The position numbers and the translations under genes were made by a program. DNA of 7,561 nt from Pseudomonadota bacterium (lineage in GTDB: Bacteria > Desulfobacterota > Anaeroferrophillalia > Anaeroferrophillales > Tharpellaceae): assembly GCA_030641485.1 (NCBI GenBank), contig DAOWHJ010000111.1, positions 1-7,561 on the forward strand, given 5' to 3'. Shown here one piece after another: positions 4,983 to 7,561 of this stretch (within the stretch, counting starts at the first letter, position 1; the number at the start of each line of letters is the position of its first letter). The notes beneath the pieces were generated by a model. The model had not been told where the DNA came from and searched no databases. It saw only the letters and a list, made by a program, of their open reading frames with translations.

Positions 4983-6338
4983 TTAATGCAGAAAAAGTTC
5001 TTCTAGAGAATCAACCTGCTCGGCCCGGGCAAATGTAACAACATTATCCCCCGCTTCAATCACAAATTCACCGTTAGGAACAAAATTTTTGCTGCTTTCC
5101 CCTTCGGGCCGGTTAACTGCAACCACCAGGGTCCCATTCGGCAACTGCATATCTTTAACCCGCTTTCCGGCAATCTTACTGGAGGGGTTGATTGTAAACT
5201 CAATCGCCTCCGCCTTGCCATCAAAGATCGTGTAGACACGCTTGATATTACCCCGCCGCACATATTTCAAAATTGCACTGACGGAACTCGCTTTGGGGCT
5301 TACGATTGCATCAATTTTGAGTTTATCGGCAATATTAATATAGCTCGATTTATTCACTACCGGCACAACCCGTTTAATCCCCAGGCTTTTAGCATACAGT
5401 GCGGTCAGCATATTTAAGGCTTCATCTTGAGTCGTTGTCACCAACAGGTCAGAGGTGTGGAGTTGCTCATCTTCAAAAAGGTTCTCATCGGCAATATCTT
5501 CGTGAATGACTAAAGCCTCAGGAAAACGTTCTGCCAGATATTTGCAATGTTTATAATTTTTTTCAACAATTTTAACACTGCGGCCACTCGCTAAAAGAAA
5601 TTCAGTAACATAACAACCAATTTTCCCACCACCAACCACCACCACATTGTGCAGTTTATGGCGAAATTTACCGGTCCGAGCGAAAATCCGCTCCATGTTG
5701 CGATGGCTTGCAACAATATAAACCCGATCTCCTAAGGTGATTTTGGTGTCGCCATAAGGTATGATCACCTCATCATCACGACTGATTCCGGCAATAATAA
5801 AATTATAACGAATCTCCTCACGTACTTCACGCAAAGTTTTATTACGAAAAGGAGAATTCTCATCGACAAAGATATTGCGCAACTGAATATCGGTATCATC
5901 AAAAACCAAAACTTCACCAGTCGCCCCATGCGCAACGATAGTCATAATCGCTCGCGCCGCCTCAATCTCAGGATTAACAACGTAATCGATCCCAAGCAGA
6001 GAGTTGTTCAAAATACCACTGCGACGATACTGCAGACTCCGCACCCGGGCAATCTTGGTCTTAACCTTAAATTCATTGGCAACCACGAGGCAGGAGACAA
6101 TATTGATCTCATCAAGGTTGGAGACCGCGATAAAGGTATCGGCACCATCAACCCCGGCCTGAGCCAGGGTTTCCGGATTACTACCCTCACCATGCACCAC
6201 CATACAGTCAAGATGGTCGGCGACAAACTTCACTCGCTGGGCATCCTTTTCGATCAGGACAACATCCTGGTGACTAGTCACAAGCTGTTCGGCAAGATGA
6301 AACCCAACTTCACCAGAACCGGAAATAACTATTTTCAT
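4983..6338 (-). CDS. trkA: Potassium uptake regulatory subunit TrkA (two RCK domains)
   Basis: This cytoplasmic protein forms the gating ring under TrkH and binds nucleotides (NAD(H), ATP/ADP). It has the full duplicated architecture in 451 residues: a first Rossmann domain (about 1-120) with GSGEVG (7-12) and the acidic residue E30 that holds the ribose, a first TrkA-C domain (about 140-220), a second Rossmann domain (about 232-350) with GGGKIG (236-241) and E259, and a second TrkA-C domain (about 368-448). The frame is also open from a TTG at 6344, but I chose the ATG at 6338: the GGA of the ribosome binding site lies six bases before it and would touch the TTG, and MKIVISGSGEVG is the usual beginning. 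A sigma70-type promoter lies at 6412-6384. Partner trkH follows after 11 bp. The call is firm. Confidence 0.96.
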   Translation of the reverse strand: MKIVISGSGEVGFHLAEQLVTSHQDVVLIEKDAQRVKFVADHLDCMVVHGEGSNPETLAQAGVDGADTFIAVSNLDEINIVSCLVVANEFKVKTKIARVRSLQYRRSGILNNSLLGIDYVVNPEIEAARAIMTIVAHGATGEVLVFDDTDIQLRNIFVDENSPFRNKTLREVREEIRYNFIIAGISRDDEVIIPYGDTKITLGDRVYIVASHRNMERIFARTGKFRHKLHNVVVVGGGKIGCYVTEFLLASGRSVKIVEKNYKHCKYLAERFPEALVIHEDIADENLFEDEQLHTSDLLVTTTQDEALNMLTALYAKSLGIKRVVPVVNKSSYINIADKLKIDAIVSPKASSVSAILKYVRRGNIKRVYTIFDGKAEAIEFTINPSSKIAGKRVKDMQLPNGTLVVAVNRPEGESSKNFVPNGEFVIEAGDNVVTFARAEQVDSLEELFLH

Positions 6339-6383
6339 CAACAATCCATTTACATGGTTAACAGAAAAACAAAAACTGGCAAG

Positions 6384-6412
6384 TTTCTAACAGACCGGCG
6401 AATTAATGTCAA
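6384..6412 (-). promoter_or_regulatory. Sigma70-type promoter of the trkA-trkH operon
   Basis: On the minus strand a perfect TTGACA (6412-6407), a 17-bp spacer and TAGAAA (6389-6384, four of six) form a good housekeeping promoter. It sits between the tRNA-His terminator and trkA, giving a leader of roughly 40 bases. No clear operator symmetry is seen around it. Confidence 0.65.
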
Positions 6413-6465
6413 ACTTTGCCAAAAAGGCTTTGACAAGAGGAGTAAATCAAAATAGTAGTAGGTAC

Positions 6466-6528
6466 AAAAAACAAAAACCCGAAGTCAAACCAGTTCCTAA
6501 TTTAGAAAAGGTCCAAACTCCGGGTTTT
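6466..6528 (-). terminator. Strong intrinsic terminator of the tRNA-His gene
   Basis: Read on the minus strand, 6528-6510 pairs with 6491-6474 over about 18 positions: eight perfect pairs at the base (AAAACCCG with CGGGTTTT), then mixed Watson-Crick and G-U pairs with one bulge. The loop can fold further through CTAA/TTAG. The stem is followed by TTTTTGTTTTTT (6477-6466), a clear U-tract. It begins nine bases after the tRNA CCA end and insulates trkA from the tRNA transcript. Confidence 0.85.
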
Positions 6529-6537
6529 CTGATTTTT

Positions 6538-6615
6538 TGGGGTGAGTAAAGGGGGTCGAACCCTCGGCCTCAGGAGCCACAATCCTGCGCTCTAACCAAC
6601 TGAGCTACACCCACC
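6538..6615 (-). tRNA. tRNA-His (anticodon GUG)
   Basis: The minus strand folds into a complete cloverleaf. The acceptor arm GTGGGTG (6614-6608) pairs with TACTCAC (6548-6542), the D arm starts GCTCAG, the anticodon loop is TTGTGGC with GTG, and the T arm has the loop TTCGACC. An additional G at 6615 faces C73 (6541), giving the G-1:C73 pair that is the hallmark and main identity element of histidine tRNA. The CCA end is encoded (6540-6538). It is a queuosine substrate at G34 by its GUN anticodon, and queH lies next door on the other strand. A terminator follows it; no clear -35/-10 pair was found in front of it. Confidence 0.96.
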
Positions 6616-6769
6616 ATAAAAAATACTGCCTGGCCCGCCTTTAAGAACGTGGCCATATTAAGTTCCCGGCAAATAAAGGACTACAAGACCACCCAACTTG
6701 CCGAAGGCGTGTCTAAATAGTGGAAAAGAGATAATCTGTCAACCTGATTTTTTAACTTCCTTTAAGACT

Positions 6770-7312
6770 ATGAAAATTTTACTACACTGTTGCTGCGCTC
6801 CCTGCGCCATCTATCCGGTCATGCAACTGCGCCGTCAGAGCCATGAATTGCGGGCCTTCTACTACAACCATATCCACCCCTATACGGAGTGGCAGAAACG
6901 GCGTGACACCTTAGCCGACTGGGCTGAAAGCACTCAATTACCGTTGATTGTTGATGAGCGCTACGAGCTCGTAAACTTTCTGAAAAATGCACTATTTCGC
7001 GAAACCGAGCGTTGCCTATTCTGTTATCAGGACCGCCTGGAAAAGGCGGCCAGGATCGCTCATAAAGGTAAATTTGAAGCTTTCACCACGACCCTGCTCT
7101 ACAGCAAGTTTCAACAACACGAAAAAATCCGCGAACTCGGAGAGACTTTAGGCCGGCGCTACGGCGTAAAGTTTTACTACGAGGATTTTCGCACCGGCTG
7201 GAAAGAGGGGATTGAACTCTCAAAAGCGCAAGCGATGTATCGGCAACAATATTGCGGCTGCATCTACAGTGAAGGTGAACGCTACTTGGGAGCGAAAAAG
7301 CTGTATGGTTAG
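6770..7312 (+). CDS. queH: Epoxyqueuosine reductase QueH
   Basis: QueH reduces epoxyqueuosine to queuosine in the wobble position of tRNA Asp, Asn, His and Tyr, the last step of the pathway; it is unrelated to QueG, which does the same job in other bacteria. The 180-residue product shows the family's cysteine pattern: HCCCAPC (6-12) at the N-terminus, RCLFC (81-85) in the middle and YCGC (161-164) near the end. These hold the iron-sulfur cluster and associated iron. HPYTEWQKR (36-44) and TTLLYSKFQQHEKI (107-120) also fit. The frame is open to a TTG at 6698, but family members begin right at MKILLHCCC, so I chose the ATG at 6770; its ribosome binding site is poor. A GATAAT at 6730-6735 is a possible -10 box without a good -35. 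The gene is divergent from tRNA-His, one of its substrates, and converges on gltX with a 9-bp gap. No other queuosine gene is in the window. Confidence 0.93.
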   Translation: MKILLHCCCAPCAIYPVMQLRRQSHELRAFYYNHIHPYTEWQKRRDTLADWAESTQLPLIVDERYELVNFLKNALFRETERCLFCYQDRLEKAARIAHKGKFEAFTTTLLYSKFQQHEKIRELGETLGRRYGVKFYYEDFRTGWKEGIELSKAQAMYRQQYCGCIYSEGERYLGAKKLYG

Positions 7313-7321
7313 GCCTCAGAT

Positions 7322-7561
7322 CTAATACAGTTTCGGGGTGTTACGCAGACGGGCAACAACCCGCTCGCGACCGATTGTTGTGACAATCTCAAAAAGGCCG
7401 GGCCCAGCAAGCTGACCGGTAATAACAGTTCTAACTCCATTGATAATGGCACCGGGTTTAACCTCAAGCTCTTCGGCAAAAATCCGCATCAAATCCTCTA
7501 TCGCAGCTTCACTGAAATCGGCCAGTTTTTCAAGGCGATCGGCCAATTGCGGCAGCCATTC
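7322..7561 (-). CDS. gltX: Glutamyl-tRNA synthetase, C-terminal part (cut by window edge)
   Basis: The frame runs out of the window at 7561, so only the last 79 residues are visible; the full protein should have roughly 460-500. They form the end of the anticodon-binding domain of class I glutamyl-tRNA synthetases: the helix FSEAAIEDLMRIFAEELEVK, then the diagnostic stretch with VRTVITGQLAGPGLFEIV and the closing IGRERVVARLR. The enzyme charges tRNA-Glu (and tRNA-Gln in bacteria that use the amidotransferase route). The visible codons match a C-terminal interior with no plausible start; the TTG at 7546 is not a real start because the family similarity continues upstream. The gene ends 9 bp from the queH stop codon, and no terminator fits in that gap. 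Whether the missing part is intact cannot be judged here. Confidence 0.88.
   Translation of the reverse strand, partial: EWLPQLADRLEKLADFSEAAIEDLMRIFAEELEVKPGAIINGVRTVITGQLAGPGLFEIVTTIGRERVVARLRNTPKLY

Noticed and set aside
6339..6344. TTG start for TrkA six bases upstream of the ATG
   Set aside because: The Shine-Dalgarno GGA would directly abut the TTG; spacing and family N-terminus favour the ATG at 6338.
5928..6455. Long plus-strand open frame opposite trkA
   Set aside because: Antisense shadow of the conserved TrkA N-terminal half, and it also runs through the trkA promoter.
6698..6769. N-terminal extension of QueH from a TTG
   Set aside because: QueH proteins begin just before the HxCCAPC motif, and the extension has no family similarity.

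Overview
This 7.6 kb window looks like ordinary chromosome of a Gram-negative bacterium, most likely a deltaproteobacterium (Desulfobacterota/Desulfuromonadota type). That placement is an inference from the overall look of the proteins (two-RCK TrkA beside TrkH, QueH-type queuosine enzyme, periplasmic cyclophilin, a small PC4-like protein) and from moderate GC content; no marker gene here settles the taxonomy. I found no defence island, CRISPR array, prophage or biosynthetic cluster, and no convincing new multi-gene system.

Layout. Positions 1-975 are accessory in character: an AT-rich type II toxin-antitoxin pair (Phd/YefM-like antitoxin overlapping a ParE/RelE-like toxin) flanked by hairpin-forming non-coding DNA that may be debris of dispersed repeats. 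Positions 976-1533 (minus) carry a stand-alone DnaQ-like 3'-5' exonuclease, divergent from a compact rhomboid-family protease (1733-2284, plus), which is followed by a 92-residue protein of unknown role with a possible PC4/YdbC-like fold (2328-2606). A 129-bp non-coding element with imperfect terminal inverted repeats (2623-2751) ends just before the ribosome binding site of a secreted cyclophilin-type prolyl isomerase (2771-3358). A hairpin terminator closes that gene.

The minus-strand potassium uptake operon trkA-trkH follows (6338 down to 3520), with a good sigma70-type promoter at 6412-6384. Upstream of it lies a histidine tRNA gene (6538-6615, minus), separated from trkA by a strong intrinsic terminator. 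Divergent from the tRNA is queH (6770-7312), the last enzyme of queuosine synthesis. Queuosine is placed at the first anticodon base of GUN tRNAs, and the neighbouring tRNA-His (GUG) is one of its substrates. The window ends in the 3' part of gltX (glutamyl-tRNA synthetase, minus), converging on queH with a 9-bp gap.

Genes that clearly work together: antitoxin with toxin; TrkA with TrkH; QueH, tRNA-His and GltX by theme only (tRNA function), since they are in separate transcription units. The observations most worth following are the MITE-like element in front of the cyclophilin gene and the repeat-like DNA around the toxin-antitoxin module.
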